Origin: Janthinobacterium aquaticum
Lineage (GTDB): Bacteria; Pseudomonadota; Gammaproteobacteria; Burkholderiales; Burkholderiaceae_D
Assembly: GCF_009208565.1 (NCBI RefSeq)
Contig: NZ_WFLK01000019.1
Coordinates: 1-64,000, forward strand
Reading direction: 5' to 3'
DNA: 64,000 nt
Position numbers and translations under genes: made by a program. The notes beneath the pieces are model-generated. The model saw nothing but the letters and a program-made list of their open reading frames with translations. It ran no database searches and had not been told where the DNA came from. Positions 40,017-48,298 of the stretch are shown here, in pieces (the first letter of the stretch is position 1; each line of letters begins with the position of its first letter).

Positions 40017-41748
40017 GGTGAGCTTGAACAGGGACCACGAACATAGCTCATGCATTAATTTATTTATCACTTAATAAAGGATCTATCGACCCAGGTACGT
40101 TTGGGGAGCTTTTATAGGGAGTGTTAGGAAAGGAAGTCGGTATATGGTGAGCCTTTACGGGGACATCAGGTCAAGCAAGCAAATATTCTCTAAATTCATT
40201 GCAAACTGTCTGTCCAGGTACTGGTCGGACGTGATCTGAGTGGATGAAAATTAGTCTGAAGCAAAGCGATCTGAAAACTTGGCGGGTATATTAGTTTCCT
40301 TTTAGAAACTTTCGTAAAGCATCCTCCAGTAATCTTGATTCACACTCCCTGTAATACCTCACCTTTAGAATCCTGTCTGTATAACATTTGCGTTGAAAAT
40401 ATGTATCTACGGACTGACAGTATTTTGAAATTTGAGCTCAGAGGAATCATGCAGGAGCTTTTACAGTGACTAAGATTGATGTGACTCATTCTTTGTTTAT
40501 TTATTAATCAATCGCTTAATTGGTAAAGATAGAATGTGTTTTTTGCAGAAAATAATGTTTTTATAACAACTTAACCCATACTTTTTCTTGCTATTTACCT
40601 ATGGGGAGCTTCTACAGGGGCACAGTAAGAGAGTGTTGCTATCGATCTATCATTTGTTAAAGAGATATGTCTCACATAGTATGTGGTCGTCAGATTAGTT
40701 TTGTTTATGGAAAGTTGTTTAGTGTCTTAATGTCGAAATCGAGTAGTCCATGTCCTGACGATGTTTTTTGTATTCGCTATGCATGCAAAGTTAGTACGTT
40801 TGCTTGTATTGCATGGCTTATGTTCTTTATGAAGCGATGTCATTGTTTTATAGTAAGTGAAATTTCTTGATTTTTTACTAAGTTATCTCTATTTCTAGGC
40901 AGTTGAGTCATCGTTAAACGTTCATTGGGATATTTTTTTTGCTTGAGAGGTTTTTTGATAAAGAACCCTTTTAAAACCTTAAATACAAATTAAGCGTGCG
41001 TAGATTGAGTATCCATGCGGCCTAGCGAGGGATTCGGTGAGCTTGCCCGGGGACAGGGGTGAGGCTGTACGGGGAGTTCGGTGAGTCGTATCAGGGAGTA
41101 AAAGTTTTTATGGTGAGACTGTACGGGTACCGAGGGGAGGGGATACGGTGACTGGAGGCGATGAGGGTGAGCTTTTACAGGGACAGTATTAAAGGGATGT
41201 GGATAACTTTTTCCCATCAGATGATGCTTCGGGTAGAGGGTAGAGGCATGGGAAGCGCCGCATGAGTTTAGGCTGCTCTTTTGCTTTGTGCTTCTGGCTA
41301 ACGTTGGCTTTGCATAGTTACTGCAGTGGGCTCTCAGTTCTTGGGGGAGGTTTTACAGGGAGCATATTTGATTGCAGCTAGATAGATGTCTTGATATCGC
41401 CTGGTGATGTCTTTTGCGGGAGCTTCCACGGGGAGTGCTTTTGGTAGTGCAGGATATTTGTGGCGGCGTGCTGGCGTGCTATGGTCTTCTGGTGCCGTTT
41501 TTATGCGAAATAGGTCGATTTGCTCGAATGGTATGTTGTCGAGGGCACTGTGAGGCGCCTGTAGCTTCGATTGGTGAGATTCCACAGGGAGCGTGAAGGA
41601 TGTGATGGACGAAATTGCGTAGCTGTGGGTAGCTTGCTGGTTCGGTGGGCGTGTCGATGTAATAGTACTGGACAGAGCCACTTATGCGGCTCTGGTGTCT
41701 GATGCCTGTTTATGTAGCTGTGATATCAGGTGAGCTTGCACAGGGAGC
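40017..41748. other. Iteron-type replication origin (oriV)
   Basis: At least 14 degenerate copies of GGTGAGCTTNTACAGGGAG occur. Forward copies start at 40017, 40103, 40146, 40451, 40603, 41036, 41058, 41080, 41112, 41166, 41343, 41416, 41573 and 41729; one reverse copy lies at 40344-40363. Three are in tandem with an exact 22-bp period (41036, 41058, 41080), about two helical turns. AT-rich segments at about 40480-40600 and 40860-40990 are candidate unwinding regions. The rep gene begins about 200 bp after the last copy. The wide, irregular spacing is unusual for an iteron plasmid. Confidence 0.85.
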
Positions 41749-41943
41749 TTGTTAGTCAATGGAGCATGTCCGCAGCATGTGGTCCAGTTTTAAGGTGAAA
41801 TATTTTTCAAAAAAAAATCACTTATTTTGGTGAAATTCCCTGTGTGAGCATGCAAAGGTGAGTCAATTCGCGCTATAGTTCGCACCATGTAAAGGCGAGT
41901 ATGGGCATGTGGAGCCATGCTTTCTCGATGAAAGAGGATCGGC

Positions 41944-43293
41944 GTGGCAATGAGAAAACCCAAGGCAGCCAATAATGGCGAATTGACATCACCATCGATG
42001 GAATTTCGCAAGACAAATGATGCGATCGGTCTGCGCGTGCGGGAAGGCAAGATGTCTTTGCTCACCCGTAAGGTGTTCAACGTCATGATGTATCACGCCC
42101 AGCAGCTGAAGGTCACGGGCGTCAATTCCCCGATCGATACACCGGCGTCAAAAAAATACTTCTGGATTCGCCTGGCCGATCTGGCACGCGATGCTGCCTA
42201 CGATAGCAAAGACACCGAATTCCTGAAGGCCCAGCTTGAAGAGATGCAAAACATCAAGCTGCTGATGGAAAATGACCGCCAGTGGACGTCCGAGCGCCTG
42301 GTCGCTTCGGTTACGCTGGTCAATCCGATGGGCTTGAAAAAGCATTCCGGGCAGGTCTGGTTTGGTTTCGCATTTCCGCCGGAAGTGCATGAGCTGGTCA
42401 TGGCCCCGGGAACTTACACGCGGTTCAGCATTTTCTACCAGGGCTTGCTGCGTTCCGGTTCGTCGCTCGCGCTGTATGAAATTTGCCGCCGCTATGCCAC
42501 CAATCCATCCAAGGTCACGCTGATCGAGACGTATGAACACTGGTATGGTGCGCTGACCGGCAATCCTGTTTCCGCGGATGCGCCACCGCCGCAGTATAAA
42601 TATTTCAAGCGCGATGTTATTCGGCCAGCGATGGCAGAGATCAATGCGCTCACGGATATCCAGGTTGAGCTCATCGAACACCGCGTGGGCCGGCGCGTCG
42701 AGCGCCTGCAGTTTCGCGTCGAGCATACCAAGCAGCCGCAGCTTGGTTTTGCAGCGCCGCCCGTCATCGATCTGGAACTGATGGGCAGCATCATGAAATT
42801 TGGTCTGACCCAGGTCGATGCAGCTGATGTGATGGCGCAGCATGGCGATGACAAGATCCGCAGCGCCGTGGCCTTTGTTCAGGCTCGGATTGATCACAAG
42901 AGTAGTGCGCCACTGGATTCTCCAGCTGCCTATTTCCGTTGGACGATGAAGCAGGGAGCTGATGCGGCGAAAAACCTGCAGCTCAAAAGCAGCGCGGCAA
43001 AAAATAGCGTCGTCAAAAAAGACAGCGGTACGACGGTATTGGAGAAGTTCCTCGCGGCGCGCGCGCAGGACGCGTATGACCTGTACAACGAACTCGATAA
43101 CGCCGACCGCAGCGCCATTTTTGAGCGCTTCAAGGATCAGAATACGAACACGGCCGTCAATCTGGACCGCGGCGTCGAGAACGTCCTGGCACGCTCGCTG
43201 TTTACCAACTGGTACGCCCAGGAGCTATGGGGTGAACCGACCATTGAGGCACTAGCCGCCTTCGTTGAGCAGTTCAGCCTGGCGCCACGCTAG
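41944..43293 (+). CDS. repB: RepB-family (Rep_3-like) replication initiator
   Basis: The 449-residue protein matches initiators of iteron plasmids. The first winged helix domain (about 30-165) includes LTRKVFNVMMYHAQQL and FWIRLADLARDAAYDSKDTEFLKAQLEEM. The second (about 165-270) includes FSIFYQGLLRSGSSLALYEICRRYATNPSKVTLIETYEHWYGALTG. An extra C-terminal region of about 180 residues makes it longer than pSC101- or R6K-type Rep. A GTG start is chosen because AGAGGA lies 6-7 bases upstream; an ATG two codons later is possible. It should bind the upstream iterons and open the origin. An iteron half (GGTGAAATTCCCTGTG, 41829) in its leader suggests autoregulation. Confidence 0.9.
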   Translation: MAMRKPKAANNGELTSPSMEFRKTNDAIGLRVREGKMSLLTRKVFNVMMYHAQQLKVTGVNSPIDTPASKKYFWIRLADLARDAAYDSKDTEFLKAQLEEMQNIKLLMENDRQWTSERLVASVTLVNPMGLKKHSGQVWFGFAFPPEVHELVMAPGTYTRFSIFYQGLLRSGSSLALYEICRRYATNPSKVTLIETYEHWYGALTGNPVSADAPPPQYKYFKRDVIRPAMAEINALTDIQVELIEHRVGRRVERLQFRVEHTKQPQLGFAAPPVIDLELMGSIMKFGLTQVDAADVMAQHGDDKIRSAVAFVQARIDHKSSAPLDSPAAYFRWTMKQGADAAKNLQLKSSAAKNSVVKKDSGTTVLEKFLAARAQDAYDLYNELDNADRSAIFERFKDQNTNTAVNLDRGVENVLARSLFTNWYAQELWGEPTIEALAAFVEQFSLAPR

Positions 43294-43385
43294 CTGCGCG
43301 CGCAGGATCAGCTGCGGCGCCACTTTCGGTATCTTGTTCGGCCTGCACATGTAAAGCAGCCCAGTGTCCGACCGCACCATGGACT

Positions 43386-43733
43386 TTATGCAGCCGACAG
43401 GTCGATGGTGATGCCGCGGATAAGTGCCGCGCGCAGCTGCACTGCATGCTGTTCCCGGAAGGCGGCCGGCACCGTTCCTGGATCAGCTGTTTGCACCGCG
43501 AGCTGATTGCCTTGCAGCGTGGCGCGCAGCAGTAGCACACCGGCCGATGCCATCACCGTTCCCGACAGCATGTGTGCTGGCAGGGCAGGTTGTTGCAGCA
43601 CCTGGTCGGCCGCCGCCGCGGCGTGGTGGTTCGAAGGATTCAATGGCAATGAGCGCAAATAGTCGACCGCTTTTGTAAGGGCGCTTTCCAGCTCGGCGAT
43701 ACGTTGTTCTGCCGTTGGATTAATCGGATGCAT
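43386..43733 (-). CDS. Small uncharacterised protein
   Basis: The 115-residue frame starts MHPINPTAEQRIAELESALTKAVDYLRSL, a heptad-like helix that could dimerise. An Ala/Gln/His-rich middle and a C-terminal part with no motif I recognise follow. Its start lies inside the end of the recombinase-like gene (14-bp overlap), on the same strand, so it is probably translated with it. The reading frame is supported mainly by this overlap and by codon composition. Function unknown. Confidence 0.5.
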   Translation of the reverse strand: MHPINPTAEQRIAELESALTKAVDYLRSLPLNPSNHHAAAAADQVLQQPALPAHMLSGTVMASAGVLLLRATLQGNQLAVQTADPGTVPAAFREQHAVQLRAALIRGITIDLSAA

Positions 43734-44784
43734 CGTGGCAGCTTTCAGAAGAGGGTGGTGGAGCATCGTTCAGATCGTTGCTGGACGTCGATTCTACCGT
43801 GCTTTGCTGTAGCCCGGAACGGCGGCACCATGCCGCATGGGCATGTGAGAAGCGCCGGGCAAATTCCAGCCTGGAGAAGCCCATGTATTCCCGCACGGCG
43901 TCCAGGCCCAGTCCATCCTCGAGCAGGCTGGCGCCGTAGGAGTTGCGCAGGGTTTGCGGACTGACCCGTTCGCCGCCAGCCATTGTCCCCAGGTCCGCCA
44001 GCAGTTTTTTCGCACCGATGAATGCTCGTGCATAGTCGACCGGATGCTCCTTGTCCGAGGGCGCGCCCGGAAACATCAATCCTTCGCTCCCGCTTAACGC
44101 CAGCCACCGGTCAATCGCCGGCCAGGCAGCCGGATGCACCAGGGCCCGGTGCGACGTCATGGTACCGCATTGCGGCGCAACGATAAACCGTTCGCGCCCA
44201 TATCCTACACAATTAACTGAGGTTATGTTGGCTTGTCCAGGCTTAAACCCGGCGCCCAGCATCAACGCACACATCGCCTTGGCGCGGATGCGCACCAGGT
44301 TCTCCTGATCCTGCGGATCGTTGGTATCGCATAGCAAGGCAAACACGCGTACTCGTTCAGCTGGGAGCAGAAAGGGCATCGGCTTTTCGTCGGCAGGCTG
44401 GGTTGTCGGGCGAAAGGTCGCCTCGGTCGGATTGACGAAATCAGGATCGGCTTGCTGCAAGGCGGCGTAAGCGCGCCGAAGCAGCAGCGCATAGCGCTGA
44501 CGCGCTTCGACGCGTTTGCATACATGGGCCTGATCCAGGAAGTGACGGATATCTTCTTCATTGGCCAGCACGACGCTTTTGCTGCGGAATGTCCGTAGGT
44601 GGGCAATGAAGATCGCCCACATCGACGTGTAGACCGCGATGGTCTTGGCGCTGAAGTTGTGGCCTTCCTCGTACGCGTCTTTTTCAAGCCAGCGGCGAAA
44701 GGCTATTTTTGGATCGGCGGCCCATAAGAGGGCCCTTTTGTAGACGGTGTTGGCCGCGCGTAAGCGCGGTGATCTGTTTGTCAT
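43720..44784 (-). CDS. Tyrosine-recombinase-like protein without catalytic residues
   Basis: The 354-residue protein has the two-domain layout of tyrosine recombinases: a core-binding SAM-like domain (about 40-120) and a catalytic-fold domain (about 135-320). Aligning the motifs gives MLGAGFK181PGQ for the first Arg box (Arg to Lys), SPQ277TLR280NSYG for HxxR (His to Gln, Arg kept), MGF303SR for the His/Trp (to Phe) and RRF312SH for the nucleophile (Tyr to Phe, codon TTC). It should not cleave DNA by the known mechanism. It may serve as a DNA-binding regulator or accessory factor near the replicon. Palindromes TTAAC-N4-GTTAA lie just upstream and inside the gene. Confidence 0.75.
   Translation of the reverse strand: MTNRSPRLRAANTVYKRALLWAADPKIAFRRWLEKDAYEEGHNFSAKTIAVYTSMWAIFIAHLRTFRSKSVVLANEEDIRHFLDQAHVCKRVEARQRYALLLRRAYAALQQADPDFVNPTEATFRPTTQPADEKPMPFLLPAERVRVFALLCDTNDPQDQENLVRIRAKAMCALMLGAGFKPGQANITSVNCVGYGRERFIVAPQCGTMTSHRALVHPAAWPAIDRWLALSGSEGLMFPGAPSDKEHPVDYARAFIGAKKLLADLGTMAGGERVSPQTLRNSYGASLLEDGLGLDAVREYMGFSRLEFARRFSHAHAAWCRRSGLQQSTVESTSSNDLNDAPPPSSESCHDASD
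44211..44225. promoter_or_regulatory. Operator-like motif inside the recombinase-like gene
   Basis: AATTAACTGAGGTTA on the plus strand; identical to the complement of 44789-44803. It lies within the coding region about 580 bp downstream of the start. Confidence 0.4.
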
Positions 44785-44788
44785 AAGT

Positions 44789-44803
44789 TAACCTCAGTTA
44801 ATT
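44789..44803. promoter_or_regulatory. Palindromic operator at recombinase-like gene promoter
   Basis: TTAACCTCAGTTAA (44788-44801) has perfect 5-bp arms (TTAAC/GTTAA) and starts 4 bp before the ATG. The 15-mer (complement AATTAACTGAGGTTA) recurs inside the gene at 44211-44225. Likely an autoregulatory binding site. Confidence 0.5.
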
Positions 44804-45133
44804 GCGCTAACGAAGGTATTGTATTATATTTTCATTGACTGGCGGTTTTGGCCTATTAAATCGGAGGTGTGCCTGGCCAACCCTTCTCGCTTCGTTTGGC
44901 CAGTGTTTGTATAAATCGGGCCGAAGGCGGTTCTACGATTTGCCGGTGGCGTCAATATGCAGGGATGCCTACGGCTGCGAATGCGCGAGGGAGTGTGCAC
45001 TTTCACCTCTGGAGTGGTGTTGCTGCGAAGGGTGCCTCGATATATGGCAGGTGCCTTGGCAAGTAAAGAGACGCGCATCATCAGCTTCCCTATGGATGTA
45101 GGGTGAGAACTAAGCGGGACGCCAGATAGTCAT
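44804..45133. other. Intergenic, no gene recognised
   Basis: About 330 bp between the recombinase-like gene and the IS5 remnant. Short frames only; should contain the promoter of the recombinase-like gene at its left end. Confidence 0.35.
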
Positions 45134-45313
45134 GGGGTTGTTGAATTAATCGACGCCAGGCAAAAACGTCCCCAGTTTCCGTCCGTTTTTAGATTTTTAC
45201 CGACACCGGCATGCCGAAGCTGGTCATCCTGTTCAGTGCGGACGCACTGATCCACGCCTCCGTTTTCTGGCGCGCCAGAGCACGCGCTTTCATCGTATTG
45301 CCGAAGATGCGCT
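45134..45313 (-). pseudogene. IS5-family transposase, C-terminal fragment with terminus
   Basis: On the minus strand the frame reads RIFGNTMKARALARQKTEAWISASALNRMTSFGMPVSVKI-stop, the usual end of IS5-type transposases. The outer terminus GGTTGTTGAATTAATCGACG begins near 45136 and resembles the terminus at 22261. IS66 element C starts at 45314 and cuts the gene. It could be the other half of the IS5 whose N-terminal part lies at 22332-22686. Confidence 0.8.
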
Positions 45314-45387
45314 GTAAGCGTCGGCCCACCGCCGTCTACCCTTGGGCACCGCACGATGCCATGATTGAATTTGGGGCACAAATTGAT

Positions 45388-45419
45388 TGTGTCCACAAAT
45401 TTATTTATGGACACAATAA
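45388..45419. promoter_or_regulatory. Palindrome over the tnpA start
   Basis: ATTGTGTCCA and TGGACACAAT form perfect 10-bp arms around 12 bp, and the right arm contains the tnpA ATG (45407). It could be an operator or an mRNA hairpin that hides the start. Confidence 0.5.
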
Positions 45420-45787
45420 TTCAATCAGTTACAACCAGGGCGAAACGCGGGCCGTATCGCCGTCACAGCGATGAATTCAAGCGTGCCGCGGTGGCACGTA
45501 CGCAGGTCGATGGCGCCTCCGTTTCGCTGATCGCCCGTGAGCTCAAGATCAACACCAATCAGTTGTTCAGTTGGCGCAAGCGTTTCGGTGACGAGGCGCT
45601 TGCCGGCGGCAATGCGCCAAGCCAGCTGGTGGCCGTCACAGTGCTCGACACCCTGCCCGCAAGTGCACCGGTCGCCAGCGTCCCGCCCGGCGTGATCGTG
45701 CTCAGCGTGGGCCCAGCCCAGCTGCGTCTGGAAGGCCAGGTCGACGCGACCACGCTGACGCTGTTGCTGGCGCGGCTACTGCCATGA
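45407..45787 (+). CDS. tnpA: IS66 accessory protein TnpA (element C)
   Basis: The 126-residue protein has a helix-turn-helix (GPYRRHSDEFKRAAVARTQVDGASVSLIARELKINTNQLFSWRKRFG) of the transposase_8 type, and a C-terminal part (VIVLSVGPAQLRLEGQVDATTLTLLLARLL) normal for this IS66 subgroup. It differs from TnpA of elements A and B, so the three IS66 copies are separate species. The ATG at 45407 lies in a palindrome; an upstream start at 45365 is less likely. It overlaps tnpB by 4 bp. Confidence 0.85.
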   Translation: MDTIIQSVTTRAKRGPYRRHSDEFKRAAVARTQVDGASVSLIARELKINTNQLFSWRKRFGDEALAGGNAPSQLVAVTVLDTLPASAPVASVPPGVIVLSVGPAQLRLEGQVDATTLTLLLARLLP

Positions 45788-46131
45788 TCGGTTTGCCAGC
45801 AGGCACGAAGATATGGCTGGCGGCCGGCGTCACCGACATGCGTGCAGGCATGAACGGGCTGGCCGTCAAGGTGCAGGCGGCGCTGGCCGAAGACCCGTTC
45901 AGCGGCCACGTGTTCGTGTTTCGGGGGCGGCGTGGCGACATGCTCAAGGTGCTATGGTGGAGTGGTGATGGCCTGTGCCTGCTGTCCAAGCGGCTTGAGC
46001 GCGGTCGCTTCGTCTGGCCGCAGGCCACCGATGGCAGTGTCGCACTGACGCAGGCACAGCTGTCGATGCTGCTCGAAGGCATAGACTGGCGTCGGCCAGA
46101 GCGCACCTGGCGCCCGACAGCGGCCTTGTAA
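45784..46131 (+). CDS. tnpB: IS66 accessory protein TnpB (element C)
   Basis: The 115-residue protein has the IS66 Orf2 signature (GVTDMRAGMNGLAVKVQAALAEDPFSGHVFVFRGRRGDMLKVLWWSGDGLCLLSKRLERGRFVWP). ATGA overlap with tnpA shows translational coupling. It is complete, but the element lacks a full transposase. Confidence 0.92.
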   Translation: MIGLPAGTKIWLAAGVTDMRAGMNGLAVKVQAALAEDPFSGHVFVFRGRRGDMLKVLWWSGDGLCLLSKRLERGRFVWPQATDGSVALTQAQLSMLLEGIDWRRPERTWRPTAAL

Positions 46132-46160
46132 ACGTCGCGTACCTCGCGTAAACTCGGTCC

Positions 46161-46829
46161 ATGTTCAACCCTGCCGACCTGCCCAACGACATCGATGCCC
46201 TGAAGGCATTGCTGTGGGCGCGTGAGGTCGAAGTGGCGGGATTGAAAGCGCAGTTGAATACCCGCGCCGCCGAGATCGAGCATCTGAAACTGCAGATCGC
46301 CAAGCTGCGACGTATGCAATTCGGCCGCAAGTCCGAAAAACTCGACCACCAGATCGAGCAACTGGAGTTGCAGCTTGAAGACTTGCAGGCCGACGACGCC
46401 GAGGCCGAACGGGAGATGCCGGCAGCGGACCAGGCGCCGCGCAAACGGGCGGCACGCAAGCCTTTGCCTGAGCATCTGCCGCGTGATGAACAGCGCTACC
46501 TGCCTCCCGATGAAGCCTGCCCGTCCTGCGGCGGCAAGCTGCATCAACTGGGCGAGGACGTGGCCGAGCAACTCGAGTTCGTGCCGGCCAGCTTCCGCGT
46601 GATCCGTCACGTGCGCCCGAAACTGGCCTGCGGCTGCTGCGACGCCATCGTGCAGGCGCCTGCCCCAAGCCGGCCGATTGCGCGCGGTATCGCCGGTCCC
46701 GGCCTGCTGGCACATGTGCTGGTTGCCAAGTTCGCGGATCACCTGCCGTTGTATCGGCAGTCGGTGATCTACGCCCGCGAAGGTGTAGGAGGGTCGGGCT
46801 GGATTGCGGTTTTTTTCGCGAAAAGCTAA
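46161..46829 (+). pseudogene. tnpC: IS66 transposase TnpC, truncated (element C)
   Basis: Genuine TnpC sequence covers about 210 residues: a coiled coil (NDIDALKALLWAREVEVAGLKAQLN), the RRMQFGRKSEKL block, LPEHLPRDEQRYLP, the zinc motif CPSCGGKL and HLPLYRQSVIYAREGV. From 46791 the frame runs into the tnpT-tnpS segment and adds a short foreign tail before stopping. The catalytic DDE domain is missing. Confidence 0.9.
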
Positions 46830-48166
46830 CGAAGTTATTGATTCCATGGAGAAAATAGTAACCCGATACGGTTCCCTATCTCCCGTGAACACAATGAGAG
46901 AGTCGGCCGGGATTCCTGTAAAAATTCCCAAAACTTGATCTAAGTTTCTGTTTTTAAAGAATTTTAATTCTTTTTTTTGTTGCAGCGGCCGGATGTCCAG
47001 ACCAGTCTTTACTTCTACTCTGAGGCGGGTGGTCGGCCAAGTGACTGCAGATAACCCCGCAATTCATCACTGATGCTTTGGCTCGCTTCGGCTCTAGCGT
47101 CAGCTTGTACCAAGGACAATTCGAGTTCACGGTTTCGGGTTTTCAGTCCTCCCATCTCCTTGCCCAGTTCTGCTACCTGCCCCAGCAATACCTCATTCTC
47201 AGTCACTTTGGCGGCATGTTGTCGTTCCAGGTCTTTGACATGCTGCTGAGCCGCATGAAGCTGCTCGATCTTTTGATCCTGCCGACGGCCTAGCGCTTGC
47301 TGCTCGTAAAGCGCTTGTTTGGAGTGTGAGAGCTCGGCAACCAACTTAGCACCTTCCTGGTTCAACCGAGTCGCTTCTTCCTGTTTGAGCACCACGGCTT
47401 GTTGCTGTTGTCGTAGCTCTGATTGCAGTTGCTGTGTCTGCTGTTCATGGCGCCGCTGGTCCTGATCGCGCTGTTCCTTGACTGACTGACGATAATGCTC
47501 CAGGGAGTCGCGCGCATGGGCATGCTTTTCCTCCAACGAGCGGCGGTGCGCCTCATTTTCTGCCAGGCGCTCTTGCAAATCGGCCACTTGTTGCTGCGTC
47601 GTGTGGCGCAAGATGGTCTCATTTTGCAGACTGGAACGTGTTTGGGTATGCGTTCGTATTTCCTCGATGCCGTCATCCCTGGCCTGGCGCAATTGCTGTT
47701 GTAGCGCTGCCAGTTCTTTCTCATAGTTGTCCACGGCCGCGGCATGGTCACGCTCCTGCTCGGCGTTCCGTGATTCGATAGCCGAGGTCCTTTCGGCGGC
47801 TTCCTCATACAGTCGCGCGGCCAGCCGAACCACAATATCATGCAAGGCATCGCTGATCGGCGCCTTGCGCCCGTCGCCAGAGCCTTTCTCCGTCTCCAGT
47901 TCTTTCAGATATTTATGGATGGTGGTCTTGGACCCCGTGTTGCCTAAGGCAACGCGGACAGCGTCGACCGAAGGGTAGCGCCCTTGGGCCAGCAACGCAT
48001 CGCGCGCTTTTTTGATATCCGATTGATACAGTCCGGCGCGGGCCATGGCGTCTCCACGAAATAAGATAATAGATTACATACCATGTAATTACATACCATT
48101 TTTCGAGAAATTCAAGCTCAAATTTTCCTTGAAATTAAAGCAGGATAATATATGGTTATCCTGTGT
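46791..48166. repeat. Direct repeat copy 2 (tnpT segment)
   Basis: Matches 17990-19437 in the same orientation; see that entry. Here the segment continues into the tnpS gene, which copy 1 lacks. The left edge cuts an IS66 tnpC. Confidence 0.8.
47015..48046 (-). CDS. tnpT: TnpT-like KfrA_N DNA-binding protein (copy 2)
   Basis: The 343-residue protein has an N-terminal KfrA_N DNA-binding domain (about 1-115) and a long coiled coil (ERERD/QQQLRQARDD/LQERLAENEAHRRSLEEKHAHARDSLEHYRQ repeats). It is divergent from tnpS with a 252-bp gap, the layout of Tn4651-type Tn3 transposons in which TnpT and TnpS resolve cointegrates at a site in that gap. It is slightly shorter at the C-terminus than copy 1. 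Naming follows gene order plus domain; a stand-alone KfrA-like protein is the alternative. Confidence 0.8.
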   Translation of the reverse strand: MARAGLYQSDIKKARDALLAQGRYPSVDAVRVALGNTGSKTTIHKYLKELETEKGSGDGRKAPISDALHDIVVRLAARLYEEAAERTSAIESRNAEQERDHAAAVDNYEKELAALQQQLRQARDDGIEEIRTHTQTRSSLQNETILRHTTQQQVADLQERLAENEAHRRSLEEKHAHARDSLEHYRQSVKEQRDQDQRRHEQQTQQLQSELRQQQQAVVLKQEEATRLNQEGAKLVAELSHSKQALYEQQALGRRQDQKIEQLHAAQQHVKDLERQHAAKVTENEVLLGQVAELGKEMGGLKTRNRELELSLVQADARAEASQSISDELRGYLQSLGRPPASE

Positions 48167-48298
48167 CAGATCTCTTTTCGTGCTATTTTGGCCGCGTTTG
48201 CTGTACATTTTCCGGTATAGCCGGACATAATTGGTGACAACGCTCGCAACGATTTACCCAGTCGACCTTACCCGCCCGCCTTTCTGCCTTGTCATGCC
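48047..48298. promoter_or_regulatory. Candidate cointegrate resolution site (rst) between tnpT and tnpS
   Basis: Contains two direct copies of ATTACATACCAT (48073-48084 and 48088-48099) 15 bp apart, also present in copy 1 of the segment. Beyond them an imperfect inverted sequence TTTTCCGGTATAGCCGGACA lies closer to tnpS. Position between divergent tnpT and tnpS is where Tn4651-type elements carry their recombination site. Confidence 0.55.

Larger units (their letters stand above)
45314..46790 (+). mobile_element. IS66-family element C, 3' end lost
   Basis: Left terminus GTAAGCGTCGGCCCACCGCC (45314). tnpA and tnpB are complete; tnpC is cut at 46790/46791 by the left end of the tnpT-tnpS segment. 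No right terminus is present. Confidence 0.85.

Noticed and set aside
40667..40870. 67-codon frame in the origin region
   Set aside because: Low-complexity composition in AT-rich DNA, no ribosome site, and iterons on both sides.
45702..46931. 409-codon minus-strand frame
   Set aside because: Antisense to IS66 tnpB and tnpC; typical long shadow frame in GC-rich DNA.
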